Source of the DNA: JBJXFY01 sp046155815
GTDB lineage: Bacteria; Verrucomicrobiota; Verrucomicrobiia; Limisphaerales; CAIMTB01
Direction: 5' to 3'
Length of the DNA: 16,506 nt
Assembly: GCA_046155815.1 (NCBI GenBank)
Contig: JBJXFY010000449.1
Location: forward strand, 1-16,506
Shown here: positions 5,669 to 12,175 of the stretch, one piece after another
Numbering within the stretch: position 1 is the first letter of the stretch
Layout of the letters: each line of letters begins with the position of its first letter
Made by a program: the position numbers and the translations under genes
Notes under the pieces: model-generated
Database searches by the model: none
Seen by the model: only the letters and a program-made list of their open reading frames with translations
What the model was told of the DNA's origin: nothing

Positions 5669-7519
5669 ATGAACATTGACCCCTGGATCCTCGCCTTCAG
5701 CGCCCTCACGGTCATCGCGACCATCTGGATGGGCTTCTGGTCGGCGAAGCGGTCGCGTTCCGCGAGTGACTTCTTCGTCGCGGGCCGGAGCGTGTCCGTG
5801 GGCTGGAACGCCAGCGCCATCTCCGGCGAGTACCTCTCGGCCGCAAGCTTCATGGGCATCGCCGGCATGGTGATGAGCTCGGGCTTCGACGCGCTCTGGT
5901 ACCCGGTGTGCTACGCGTGCGGTTACCTCTTTCTCCTGCTCTTCATTGCCGGCCCCCTGCGAAGGTTCGGAGCCTACACGATCCCGGACTTTGCGGAGGG
6001 GCGCTATGACTCGCCGGTGTTCCGCAAGATCGCGGTGATCTTCGTCCTGTTCATCGGCTTCTTCTACACCATGCCGCAGATGAAGGGCGCAGGCGTGACC
6101 CTGGCCTACATCTTCCCCGGGCTGCCCTACTGGGTGGGCGTGGTGCTGGTGGGCGCGGTGATCACGCTGAACGTCGCGCTCGGCGGCATGAAGGGCATCA
6201 CTCTCGTGCAGGCCTTCCAGTACTGGCTCAAGATGTTCGCCATCTCCGTGCCCATCTTCGTGCTCATGGCGGTGTACGGGGGGTACGGACAACAGGTAGG
6301 AATGAACAAGGCCCGGACGCCGCATCCTGAAACCGTGCCTGCCTATTCAGTCATGGAAGGAACCCTCCGCGAACCGCTGCCGGACAAGGCGCCCAGAGAT
6401 CCTGTCTGGCTTAACCCCTTCGGCCCGCTGACCACCAAGGCGGCCAGGGCGGCGGGCCTCGAGGGCGATGCCGCCCGCCGGCTCGCCCTGCTCTATACTT
6501 ACTCCCTCATCATCGCGCTGGTCTGCGGCACGGCGGGGTTGCCGCATATTCTGGTCCGCTTCTACACCAACCCCGACGGCGTCGCGGCCAAGCGCACGAC
6601 GATGTGGGTGATGATCCTCATCGGCGTGTTCTACGTGTTCCCGCCCGTGTTTGGCGTGATGGGGCGGAACCTGATGCCGTCCCTGTACGAGGGCACCGGC
6701 GCAAAGGGGACGGACAAGGTGGTGCTCGAGCTGCCGCGCATCCTCAATGAACGGGGAGCGCAGGCCTCCGGCGTGCCATCCGGCGCGTCCCGCGGAGGAT
6801 CTCCATCCACCAACCCGGATTCAGTCCCACTAGAATCCGGCGCGACGCCGGATTCGGCACGCGGGACGCGTGCGCTCCCCGCCGGCCTCCCCTGGGGCTC
6901 GATCCTCAGCGGCATCACCTGCGCCGGGGCCTTTGCCGCGTTCATGTCCACCTTCTCGGGCCTGCTGGTCTCCATGACCGGGGCGCTCGCCCACGACGTA
7001 TACGGCCGGATGCTGCGCCCGCAGTCCACGCCCGAGCAGCGGATGCGGATGTTCAAGTGGTGCGCCGTCCTCATCGGCGCGGTGGCGGTGCTGCTGGGCA
7101 GCTTTGTCGAGCCGCTGCAGATCAACTTCATGGTTGGCCAGGCCTTCGCCATCGCGGCGGCCAGCTACTTTCCCCTGCTCTTCATGAGCGTCTGGTGGCG
7201 CGGGATGACGATGAAGGGCGCAGCCACGGGGATGCTGGCCGGCGGCGTCTCCGCGCTGGCGGCGGTGACGATCACCAACTTCAGCGACCTCGGCTGGCTG
7301 CCCTTGAAGGACTTCTGGGCCGCGCATCCTCTGCTGCGCATCCTCTGCGAGCAGCCGGCTATCTGGACGGTACCGCTGGCCATCGGCCTGATGATCGTGG
7401 TCTCCTGGCTCACGCGTCGCAGCGTGCCGGCGGATTCACGGATGAAGATGCTCGTGCTGCACGCGCCCGAGGCGCTGGGCCTCAAGCAGGAGTACATCCG
7501 CGAGCACGAGGGGCACTGA
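5669..7519 (+). CDS. Sodium:solute symporter family protein (ActP-like)
   Basis: Multi-pass inner-membrane sodium:solute symporter of 616 residues, nearest in pattern to the acetate/carboxylate ActP group. Seen: N-terminal helix WILAFSALTVIATIWMGFW, then SASDFFVAGRSVSVGWNASA and GEYLSAASFMGIAG (the SSS core), ALGGMKGITLVQAFQYWLK, CGTAGLPHILVRFYT, and FAAFMSTFSGLLVSMTGAL. Two loops are long: one around residues 210-255 (about 6299-6433) and one around 362-404, the latter coded by a nested palindromic repeat yet still open. ATG 5669 is chosen because alignment with the family begins at NIDPW; an upstream in-frame start at 5636 would lie inside the cassette arm. The DUF485 gene upstream is its usual partner. 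Substrate (acetate, lactate or similar) is not readable from the sequence. Confidence 0.93.
   Translation: MNIDPWILAFSALTVIATIWMGFWSAKRSRSASDFFVAGRSVSVGWNASAISGEYLSAASFMGIAGMVMSSGFDALWYPVCYACGYLFLLLFIAGPLRRFGAYTIPDFAEGRYDSPVFRKIAVIFVLFIGFFYTMPQMKGAGVTLAYIFPGLPYWVGVVLVGAVITLNVALGGMKGITLVQAFQYWLKMFAISVPIFVLMAVYGGYGQQVGMNKARTPHPETVPAYSVMEGTLREPLPDKAPRDPVWLNPFGPLTTKAARAAGLEGDAARRLALLYTYSLIIALVCGTAGLPHILVRFYTNPDGVAAKRTTMWVMILIGVFYVFPPVFGVMGRNLMPSLYEGTGAKGTDKVVLELPRILNERGAQASGVPSGASRGGSPSTNPDSVPLESGATPDSARGTRALPAGLPWGSILSGITCAGAFAAFMSTFSGLLVSMTGALAHDVYGRMLRPQSTPEQRMRMFKWCAVLIGAVAVLLGSFVEPLQINFMVGQAFAIAAASYFPLLFMSVWWRGMTMKGAATGMLAGGVSALAAVTITNFSDLGWLPLKDFWAAHPLLRILCEQPAIWTVPLAIGLMIVVSWLTRRSVPADSRMKMLVLHAPEALGLKQEYIREHEGH
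6753..6880. repeat. Nested palindromic element read in frame inside the symporter gene
   Basis: GGGGAGCGCA (6753-6762) is the exact reverse complement of TGCGCTCCCC (6871-6880). Inside, both sides carry related GTGCC..ATCCGGCG phrases, CCGGATTC/GAATCCGG faces across AGTCCCACTA (about 6816-6840), and ATCCGGCG-CGA-CGCCGGAT forms a tight hairpin (about 6835-6853). The 128-bp element codes about 42 extra residues (R362 to P404), rich in Gly, Ser and Pro, between the conserved symporter segments LELPRILNE and GLPWGSILSGITCAGAFAAF, with no stop codon. Confidence 0.7.
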
Positions 7520-7619
7520 GTGGGAAAAGAAGATGGAGGATGCTGGATGGCCGGCCGAAAATGCGGACGCAATTCCGCGCTCCCTGGAACGGCCTGTCCC
7601 TCCCGGCTGCCGGAATTCA

Positions 7620-7747
7620 AACAGCGAAGGCGCGAAGCGGCGAAGAACGGGATGGCGGTGTCGTCGGAAGCTTCTCCCCGCGCCCGGTCCACTGCCTTCC
7701 CCCGGACACGTTTCCCCGCCGCTTCGCTTCTTCGCGTCTTCGCTGTT
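7620..7747. repeat. Gene-less inverted repeat built from GCGAAG units
   Basis: This is in the 243-bp gap between the symporter stop and the end of the secreted-protein gene. Arms 7620-7645 and 7722-7747 are inverted copies, 23 of 26 positions, both starting AACAGCGAAG at the outer end and made of GCGAAG units 8 nt apart, like the arms of the GxxExxY cassette. The 76-bp centre has no credible gene. The preceding part of the gap (7520-7619) holds only a weak AATTCCG/CGGAATT inverted pair (7571-7577, 7611-7617). Confidence 0.65.
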
Positions 7748-7762
7748 GGCCGCATCACGCCG

Positions 7763-8707
7763 TCAGTCCCCGGCGCGGAGGCGGTACGCCTTCAGGGGTG
7801 CCGGCACAACGGCGTCGCCGGTGGTGAAGCGGTTCGTGGGCACGGTGAAAAGTTCCAGCATCGTCCAGCCCCCGAAGTCCCCGGTGTGCTCGATCACCCA
7901 CGGCCGGCCCGGCTCGGCATCCGTCAGCAGCGTGACCTGCGAGGACTGCGCCCCGGCGGCGATGGCCAGCCGCGGCAGCGTCCATGCCGCAACGCGCCCG
8001 AGCGTGAACTTGGCTGAGGCGGACGAGGTATCGTCGCCCACGAAGACGAAGCGCGGTGCGTTGTACGGGACTCCGAAGCTCGCGTAGTTCCGCAACGGTC
8101 CTTCGAGCACGGGCCGCCCTCCCGCATGGAGCGCATAGCGGTCGCCCCGGATCGCGACGTCGTAGCGTTGCGGGGCGGCCGTCGTATCGAAGGCGGCCTC
8201 CTCCGCCCGCTGGAAGTCCGGCCCGCTCTGTGCCCACACGGCGTTCGTCCAGAATCCCAGCTCGATGCCCCATGTGTCCGAGGCCAGGGCGATGACGCTG
8301 AAGCCCGCCCGGTCCGTCGAGGCGTGCTCCTCCGCGACGAGCTGGAGGATGAAGCTCACTTGAAAGCCGGCCGCACGGTCCATCGCCGGCTCGCCGTCAG
8401 GACTGTTGAATGGCAGTCGGCTGAACCAGCCCGCCTGCGAGGCCATGCGCGGCCGTGAGTCGAGGCTCCACCCGCCATTCGTCGCCCCCTGTACGGCTCC
8501 AGCGCCCACGAACGGCTGGGTCAGGAAGACGAGGCCCTGCTGCGAAGGTGATCCCGGCTTCGAGCCTTCATAGTAGATGCGGCCATCGAGGGCGGCGGCG
8601 GAGAACGGCAGCAGCCCTGGCAGCAGGACCAGCCAGGCCGTCAAAACGGGGCGGTGCACGCGCCACGTTGGCGGGGCCCTCCGGCGCGGGCAAGGGCTCC
8701 GCCGCAC
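7763..8707 (-). CDS. Secreted protein resembling the choice-of-anchor Y domain
   Basis: Predicted exported protein of 314 residues. A basic N-terminus (RRSPCPRRR...) is followed by the hydrophobic stretch VLTAWLVLLPGLLPFSAAA, a signal peptide with likely cleavage near AA-LDG. The mature part is one beta-rich domain: AGFQVSFILQLVAEEH, DRAGFSVIALASDTWGIELG, RYDVAIRGDRYALHAGG and FVFVGDDTSSASAKFTLG. This pattern resembles choice-of-anchor Y domains of secreted cyanobacterial and planctomycete-type proteins (from memory). The last about 60 residues look like a short beta sandwich rather than a sorting signal; no PEP-CTERM or LPXTG motif. The GTG start at 8707 has GAGG 7 nt upstream, overlapping the HIT stop, so the two genes are likely coupled. 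A later GTG at 8659 would give a shorter signal peptide. Function unknown. Confidence 0.75.
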   Translation of the reverse strand: MRRSPCPRRRAPPTWRVHRPVLTAWLVLLPGLLPFSAAALDGRIYYEGSKPGSPSQQGLVFLTQPFVGAGAVQGATNGGWSLDSRPRMASQAGWFSRLPFNSPDGEPAMDRAAGFQVSFILQLVAEEHASTDRAGFSVIALASDTWGIELGFWTNAVWAQSGPDFQRAEEAAFDTTAAPQRYDVAIRGDRYALHAGGRPVLEGPLRNYASFGVPYNAPRFVFVGDDTSSASAKFTLGRVAAWTLPRLAIAAGAQSSQVTLLTDAEPGRPWVIEHTGDFGGWTMLELFTVPTNRFTTGDAVVPAPLKAYRLRAGD

Positions 8708-8716
8708 CTCTCATCC

Positions 8717-9055
8717 TCACCCCGGCGGCCACCCCAGCGCGCGCCCGCCGAGGATGTGGACGTGCAGGTGCGGCACCGTTTCGCCGCCGTCGGGGCCGTT
8801 GTTGATCACGAGCCGAAAGCCGGACGCGCCCAGGCCCGCCTTGCGCGCGACCTCGGCCGCCGTGAGCAGCAGGTGCCCGAGGAGCGCCTGGTCCGCAGGC
8901 GTGGCCTCGGCCACACGCGGCACCGGTTGCCGCGGCACGAGCAGGATGTGGACCGGTGCCTGCGGCCGGATGTCCTGAAACGCCACCGCGAGGCCGTCCT
9001 CATGAACGATGGTCGCGGGAATTTCGCGCGCGGCGACTTTCTCGAAAAGGGTCAT
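8717..9055 (-). CDS. HIT family (HINT-like) nucleotide hydrolase/transferase
   Basis: Small cytoplasmic histidine-triad protein of 112 residues, the usual length of HINT proteins. It starts MTLFEKVAAREIPATIVHED, has AFQDIRPQAPVHILLVPRQP in the middle, and ends with the triad HLHVHILGG (H96, H98, H100; the middle His is the catalytic nucleophile in the family). Family members hydrolyse purine nucleoside phosphoramidates and related AMP conjugates. The ATG at 9055 matches the family start; upstream in-frame codons would add unrelated sequence. Nine nt separate its stop from the secreted-protein start, which suggests one transcript, although the functions are not obviously linked. It is divergent from argA across 172 bp. 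Confidence 0.95.
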   Translation of the reverse strand: MTLFEKVAAREIPATIVHEDGLAVAFQDIRPQAPVHILLVPRQPVPRVAEATPADQALLGHLLLTAAEVARKAGLGASGFRLVINNGPDGGETVPHLHVHILGGRALGWPPG

Positions 9056-9104
9056 CAGGGCATTGAAGGCGACCTGCCTCCCGTGCCAAGCCCCAAAAGA
9101 AATG

Positions 9105-9127
9105 GCCGGGGCGGGGCGCGCCCCGGC
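9105..9127. repeat. GC hairpin in the HIT-argA divergent region
   Basis: GCCGGGGC (9105-9112) pairs perfectly with GCCCCGGC (9120-9127) across a 7-nt loop. It lies in the 172-bp divergent region that must hold the promoters of both genes; no convincing -10/-35 pair was seen there. Confidence 0.4.
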
Positions 9128-9207
9128 ATCCGGCCCCCGCCAACGTGGCCAGGCCGGAGCTGGGCGCCTGCAAATTGGAACTTGGACCTTTCCGCGCCCG
9201 CCCCACC

Positions 9208-9231
9208 ATGCGCCGCACGACGCGTCCGTGA
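9208..9231 (+). promoter_or_regulatory. Possible arginine-rich leader peptide before argA
   Basis: ATG at 9208 opens a seven-codon frame MRRTTRP that stops at TGA 9229-9231, overlapping the argA start as GTGA. Three of seven residues are Arg, which would suit arginine-sensitive translational coupling. However, Arg codons are common in GC-rich DNA, no Shine-Dalgarno precedes the ATG, and no attenuator hairpin pair was found. Speculative. Confidence 0.2.
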
Positions 9232-10520
9232 AACCGACCGACCTCCGCGGCATCCTCCGCTACATCCCACGCTTCCGGGAGAAGACGTTCATCGTCGCCC
9301 TCGACGGCGCGGTGGTGACGGATGAGAACTTCCCCAACCTGCTCCTCGACGTCGCGGTGCTGCGCTCGCTGAACATCCGCGTCGTGCTCGTCCACGGCGC
9401 CGCCGCGCAGATCCAGGCGCTCGCGCAGGAGCAGGGCGTCACCCCCTCGAACCTCGACGGCAGCGGCGTCACGGACGAGGCCACGCTGCGCCTCGCCCTC
9501 ACCGCCGCGAACCGCCTCAGCCACGAGATCCTCGAGGGACTCTCCACCCACGACCTCCGCGCCGCCACGACCACTGCCATCATCGCCCATCCCCTCGGCA
9601 TCCTTGGCGGCATGGACCACCTCCTCACCGGCAAGGTCGAGCGCGTGGACACCGAGCTGCTCCAGACCCTGCTCGCCAGCGGCATCCTCCCCGTCGTCCC
9701 GCCGCTCGGCTTCGACGGCGAGGGCCGCACCTACCGGGTGAACAGCGACGCCATCGCCGTCGCGCTCGGCGACGCGCTCAAGGCCGTGAAGGTGCTCTAC
9801 GTGACCACGCAGGACGGCCTGGCCTACCGCGGCCAGCTCATCCGCCAGATGCTCGCGGGCGAGCTCGCCGCGCTGCTGCAGCGGGACAAGGACGGCTTCC
9901 CGCCCGAGCTGCTGCCCAAGGCGCGCTTCGCCGCCGCCGCCTGCCAGGCCGGCGTGCAGCGCGTCCACATCCTCAATGGCCGCGTGGACGAGGGCCTGCT
10001 GGCCGAGGTCTTCAGCAACGAGGGCATCGGCACGCTCATCTACGCCAACGAGTATACCGCCATCCGCCGCGCGCTGAAGAAGGACATCCGCGCGATCCTC
10101 GCCATCACCCGGCCCTCGATGGCCTCGGCCGAGCTGCTCAAGCGCACGCGGGTCGAGATGGAGCGGCAGATCGGCGACTACTACCTGTACGAGATCGACA
10201 AGAACCCCGTGGGCGTCGTGGCGCTGCACCTCTGGCCCGAGCTGAGGAAGGCCGAGCTGGCCTTCCTCTTCGTCAGCCCCTCGCACGAGAACCAGGGCAT
10301 AGGCCGCCGGCTGATCCAGTTCGTTGAGGCGCGCGCGCGCGAGGCCGGCGTCGAGGAGCTGATCGCGCTCTCCACGCAGGCGTTCTCCTACTTCCAGTCC
10401 AAGGGCGGCTTCGTGGAAGGCGGCGCGGAGGACCTGCCGCCCGAGCGCCGCCAGAAGTACGAGGCCAGCGGAAGGAACTCGAAGGTGCTGGTGAAGCGGC
10501 TGAAGCCGGCGGCGCCTTGA
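9228..10520 (+). CDS. argA: Amino-acid N-acetyltransferase (N-acetylglutamate synthase)
   Basis: First enzyme of arginine biosynthesis, acetyl-CoA + glutamate to N-acetylglutamate, cytoplasmic; 430 residues with the classical ArgA layout. Residues about 15-285 are the amino-acid-kinase fold that binds glutamate or arginine (FIVALDGAVV, VVLVHGAAAQI, GILPVVPPLGFDGEG, YRVNSDAIAVALGDAL). Residues about 287-425 are the GNAT domain, with the acetyl-CoA loop NQGIGRRLI at 355-363 and AFSYFQSKGGF. The start GTG at 9228 is the only reasonable one: protein similarity begins at TDLRGILRYIPRF and no in-frame ATG lies nearby. The kinase domain suggests feedback inhibition by arginine. It leads a tight operon: the next gene starts at a TTG overlapping its stop (TTGA). 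Confidence 0.93.
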   Translation: MKPTDLRGILRYIPRFREKTFIVALDGAVVTDENFPNLLLDVAVLRSLNIRVVLVHGAAAQIQALAQEQGVTPSNLDGSGVTDEATLRLALTAANRLSHEILEGLSTHDLRAATTTAIIAHPLGILGGMDHLLTGKVERVDTELLQTLLASGILPVVPPLGFDGEGRTYRVNSDAIAVALGDALKAVKVLYVTTQDGLAYRGQLIRQMLAGELAALLQRDKDGFPPELLPKARFAAAACQAGVQRVHILNGRVDEGLLAEVFSNEGIGTLIYANEYTAIRRALKKDIRAILAITRPSMASAELLKRTRVEMERQIGDYYLYEIDKNPVGVVALHLWPELRKAELAFLFVSPSHENQGIGRRLIQFVEARAREAGVEELIALSTQAFSYFQSKGGFVEGGAEDLPPERRQKYEASGRNSKVLVKRLKPAAP

Positions 10521-10879
10521 AGCTCCTCTTCCTCTGCAGCCGCAACCGCTGGCGCAGCCCCACGGCCGAGCGGCTCTTTGACGGCGTGGACGGCCACCAG
10601 GCGCGCTCCGCCGGCACGGAGGACGGCGCGCGCATCAAGGTCACCGCCGGCCTCCTCGGCTGGGCCGACGTGATCTTCGTGATGGAGCGGAAGCACGCCG
10701 CGCGGCTGGTCGCGAAGTTCCCCGACGCGCTCGCCGGCAGGCCGCTCGTCTGCCTCCGCATCCCGGACGACTACGGGTTCATGGACGTGGCGCTGGTCGC
10801 CCTGCTGCACGAACGCGTCCCGCCGCATCTGGCGGCGCTGCCGGACGCGCGCCGAGTTGCGCCGGACGACGACCGGTGA
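10517..10879 (+). CDS. Low-molecular-weight protein tyrosine phosphatase-like protein
   Basis: Small cytoplasmic protein of 120 residues with the phosphatase P-loop at the very N-terminus: LLFLCSRNRWRSPTAE, that is C7-(x)5-R13-S14. The likely general acid is D84 or D85 in RIPDDYGFMD. It is shorter than classical LMW-PTP (about 150 residues) and fits the compact predicted-phosphatase group COG4551 (from memory). GWADVIFVMERKH is the other conserved stretch. The start is a TTG at 10517, overlapping the argA stop codon by two bases (TTGA), because the P-loop begins only six residues later and no ATG could include it. The last about 15 residues are low-complexity. Translational coupling to argA is likely; its target is unknown. 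Confidence 0.88.
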   Translation: MKLLFLCSRNRWRSPTAERLFDGVDGHQARSAGTEDGARIKVTAGLLGWADVIFVMERKHAARLVAKFPDALAGRPLVCLRIPDDYGFMDVALVALLHERVPPHLAALPDARRVAPDDDR

Positions 10880-10898
10880 GATGAAGGGCCCGCCTACC

Positions 10899-11288
10899 AT
10901 GTCCGAGGCCACGAATGAACTCTGCCGCATCGCCGCCCAGTACGGCGTGCCCACGATCCGCCGGCACATCTTCCTGTGCGCGGACCAGACCGAGCCGAAG
11001 TGCTGCGCCAAGGAGGCCGGGCTGGAGGCGTGGAACTTCCTCAAGCGCCGGCTGAAGGAGCTGGGGCTGGACGGCCCGCAGGCGCGCGTCTTCCGCACCA
11101 AGGCGAACTGCCTGCGGATGTGCCTGCGCGGGCCGGTGGCGGTCGTCTATCCGGAGGGCGTCTGGTACCACTCGTGTTCGCCGGCGGTGCTGGATCGGAT
11201 CATCCAGGAGCACCTCGTCGGCGGGCGGGCCGTGGCGGAATATGCCTTCGCGCTGCATCCGCTGGGCGAGTCGCCGCCTGCGCCGTGA
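10899..11288 (+). CDS. (2Fe-2S) ferredoxin domain (thioredoxin-like) protein
   Basis: Cytoplasmic 129-residue protein with a thioredoxin-like 2Fe-2S ferredoxin domain. Putative cluster cysteines: C27 (HIFLCADQ), C35 or C36 (EPKCCAK), C71 and C75 (NCLRMC). The family hallmark GPVAVVYPEGVWY follows. Such proteins are electron carriers; the partner is unknown. The ATG at 10899 gives MSEATNELCRIAAQYG; an alternative in-frame ATG at 10881 would add six residues (MKGPPT). It is the third gene of the argA operon, 19 nt after the phosphatase stop. Its tail after residue 110 is variable. Confidence 0.9.
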   Translation: MSEATNELCRIAAQYGVPTIRRHIFLCADQTEPKCCAKEAGLEAWNFLKRRLKELGLDGPQARVFRTKANCLRMCLRGPVAVVYPEGVWYHSCSPAVLDRIIQEHLVGGRAVAEYAFALHPLGESPPAP

Positions 11289-11389
11289 GCGATGCGGCGC
11301 GGCTTGGGGGCGGTTTCAAACAGTCCGCAGCCGTCGCGGAGCTCGGTCTTCAGCCCGCTTCGACGTGCCCAGGCGGATGGACGGTGACA

Positions 11390-11430
11390 CGGCGTGAACG
11401 CCGCGCCCCGGCAAGCCTTCGGACGAAGGC
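11390..11430. terminator. Two hairpins between converging genes
   Basis: This is in the 163-bp gap between the converging ferredoxin and STAS genes. CGGCG-TGAA-CGCCG (11390-11403) is followed by GCCTTC-GGAC-GAAGGC (11415-11430). The stems could end transcription from both sides, but neither is followed by a strong T-run. The GGCGTGAACGCCGCGC phrase also looks like an interspersed palindromic repeat of this genome type (from memory). Confidence 0.45.
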
Positions 11431-11451
11431 CACGGTTTCACTGAAGCTGCC

Positions 11452-11991
11452 CTAAGCGCCCGCCTTCGCCGCCGCCTCCAGGCGCCCCTCCTCTTCCGTC
11501 AGCCCTTCCACCACGCTGCGGAACCGCTGCTCGTTCTCGCCGCCCAGTTCAATCAGTTCCTGATGCGCCTCGCGGCAGGCCCGGACCCGCTCCAACTGGG
11601 TCGCAGGAATCAGGTCTACGATCTTCTCGCGCAGCCCGGCGGGTTCCGGCGCGGCCTCCGGACCGAAGAAGCGGAGCACCAGCAGGCTGTCGAGGTTGTC
11701 CCGCAGGGATTCCGAGGCCCCCAGCAGCTCGAGCCGCGGGGGCTCCGGCAGCCGGTGCGAACGGCGGGCAAAGCCGGCCAGCTTGCCCGCGAACGAGCTG
11801 TCCATGTGCGTGCAGCCGCCCACGTCGAAGCGGACGCGCCGCCACGGGCCGGCCGCGGCGAGTGCGTCCAGCGTCAGCTCAAAGGTGGGCGTCTCCCGGC
11901 AGGTGCCGCGCCCTGCCACGCGAACGCGCGCAAACCCCTCCGCCGCGCTCTTCGCGACGCCGAGGACGAACTGGTTGCCGGACGGCTGCAT
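11452..11991 (-). CDS. STAS domain (anti-anti-sigma-like) protein
   Basis: Cytoplasmic protein of 179 residues. Residues about 8-105 resemble a STAS domain, with the phospho-site region VRFDVGGCTHMDSSFAGKLAGF around S65/S66, matching the D-S-(S/T)-x-x-G pattern of anti-sigma-factor antagonists. A C-terminal extension of about 70 residues (GLREKIVDLIPATQLERVRAC onward) is predicted helical and charged, possibly a coiled coil. The ATG at 11991 gives MQPSGNQFVLGVAKSAAEG; an upstream start would add unrelated sequence. It stands alone, 184 bp downstream of the cysN stop on the same strand, with a hairpin between them. No partner kinase or sigma factor is in view, so the pathway is unknown. Confidence 0.75.
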   Translation of the reverse strand: MQPSGNQFVLGVAKSAAEGFARVRVAGRGTCRETPTFELTLDALAAAGPWRRVRFDVGGCTHMDSSFAGKLAGFARRSHRLPEPPRLELLGASESLRDNLDSLLVLRFFGPEAAPEPAGLREKIVDLIPATQLERVRACREAHQELIELGGENEQRFRSVVEGLTEEEGRLEAAAKAGA

Positions 11992-12146
11992 GGCTGAACT
12001 TCCGTTCGGGCGGACGCTAGTTCCAGCGGCCGGCGCTGGCAAATCCTCCGGCCCGACCCGGCCATGGGCGCGCGCCGGATCGGCGCTGCGGTACGGCGGC
12101 GCTGCGGCGATGCCCCATCTCTCCCGCCTGCCCGCGGAGCGTTGCG

Positions 12147-12167
12147 GGCGGGGCGCGCCGCCCCGCC
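12147..12167 (-). terminator. Stem-loop after cysN
   Basis: GGCGGGGC (12147-12154) pairs with GCCCCGCC (12160-12167) over a 5-nt loop. It lies 8 nt beyond the cysN stop on the minus strand, consistent with the end of the sulfate assimilation operon. No T-run follows. Confidence 0.45.
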
Positions 12168-12175
12168 ACCCCCAG

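Noticed and set aside
8662..9149. A 15-bp exact inverted repeat (8662-8676 and 9135-9149) around the HIT gene, looking like a second cassette.
   Set aside because: In GC-rich DNA of this length about one such 15-bp match is expected by chance, the arms do not extend, and the left arm lies inside the neighbouring secreted-protein gene.
9000..10286. A 428-codon open frame antisense to argA.
   Set aside because: Composition is a mirror of the argA codons; argA itself has clear domains.
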